From: Candidatus Latescibacterota bacterium | GTDB taxonomy: Bacteria; Latescibacterota; UBA2968; UBA8231 | Reading direction: 5' to 3' | DNA: 6,527 nucleotides | NCBI GenBank assembly: GCA_022826515.1 | Contig: JAJDUT010000052.1 | Location: 1 to 6,527, forward strand | Part shown: piece after piece, positions 6,500 through 6,527 of the stretch | Numbering within the stretch: position 1 is the first letter of the stretch | How the letters are laid out: the number at the start of each line of letters is the position of its first letter | The notes under the pieces: model-generated | Told to the model about the DNA's origin: nothing | The model's input: the letters and a program-made list of their open reading frames with translations, nothing else | The model's database searches: none | Made by a program: the position numbers and the translations under genes

Positions 6500-6527
6500 A
6501 ATTAGGAATTAGGAATTAGGAATTAGG
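6500..6527. repeat. Heptanucleotide tandem repeat, four perfect AATTAGG copies, continuing to the window edge
   Basis: Four uninterrupted copies of AATTAGG fill the last 28 bases; the array may continue beyond the window. Each minus-strand unit (CCTAATT) contains TAA, and the 7-base period moves this stop through all three frames, so the array is non-coding. It begins only eight bases upstream of the sulfatase ribosome binding site and therefore lies in its leader or promoter region. Confidence 0.85.

Noticed and set aside
6480..6500. Start of the sulfatase at TTG 6500 (550 residues)
   Set aside because: The extra residues MQRRSPF would be translated from the ribosome binding site itself, and the family core starts soon after ATG 6479.

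Overview
The window comes from a GC-rich environmental bacterium with a large secreted and catabolic protein repertoire. It holds four protein genes and two short intergenic repeats. I cannot assign a phylum from sequence alone. The combination of a TPR/FG-GAP/UnbV protein, a CBM9-like secreted protein, an LplA-type solute-binding protein and an S1 sulfatase is typical of Latescibacterota, Poribacteria, Planctomycetota and Acidobacteriota; this is an inference from gene content. No RNA genes, CRISPR arrays, transposase genes or integrases were seen.

Layout. (1) Positions 1-1949, minus strand: a secreted protein with N-terminal TPR-like helices, seven calcium-loop FG-GAP/VCBS motifs (a probable seven-bladed propeller) and the first residues of an ASPIC/UnbV domain. 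It runs off the left edge, so its C-terminus is missing. (2) Positions 1950-2118: an AT-rich divergent intergenic region with a consensus -35 hexamer, two small inverted repeats and a strong ribosome binding site for the next gene. (3) Positions 2119-3063, plus strand: a secreted, aspartate- and tryptophan-rich protein with a CBM9/DOMON-like carbohydrate-binding fold, followed by a strong intrinsic terminator. (4) Positions 3131-3198: a decanucleotide repeat that forms the leader of the next gene. (5) Positions 3199-4851, plus strand: an ABC-transporter solute-binding protein without a lipobox. (6) Positions 4848-6479, minus strand: a type I sulfatase with an intact formylglycine motif. It converges on the solute-binding gene so tightly that the two stop codons share one CTAG. 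(7) Positions 6500-6527: four perfect copies of a heptanucleotide repeat just upstream of the sulfatase ribosome binding site.

How the genes may work together (inference). The CBM9-like protein and the solute-binding protein look like extracytoplasmic glycan-recognition parts, and the sulfatase removes sulfate esters. This fits scavenging of sulfated glycans or sulfated organic matter. However, the genes are on opposite strands and separated by a terminator, and no transporter permease, ATPase or glycoside hydrolase lies in the window, so they are neighbours rather than a proven pathway. I did not find a convincing novel system. The most useful leads are the missed, edge-truncated propeller gene with its in-frame 29-bp direct repeat, the repeat-derived leader, the shared stop codons, and the two repeats that bracket the convergent gene pair.
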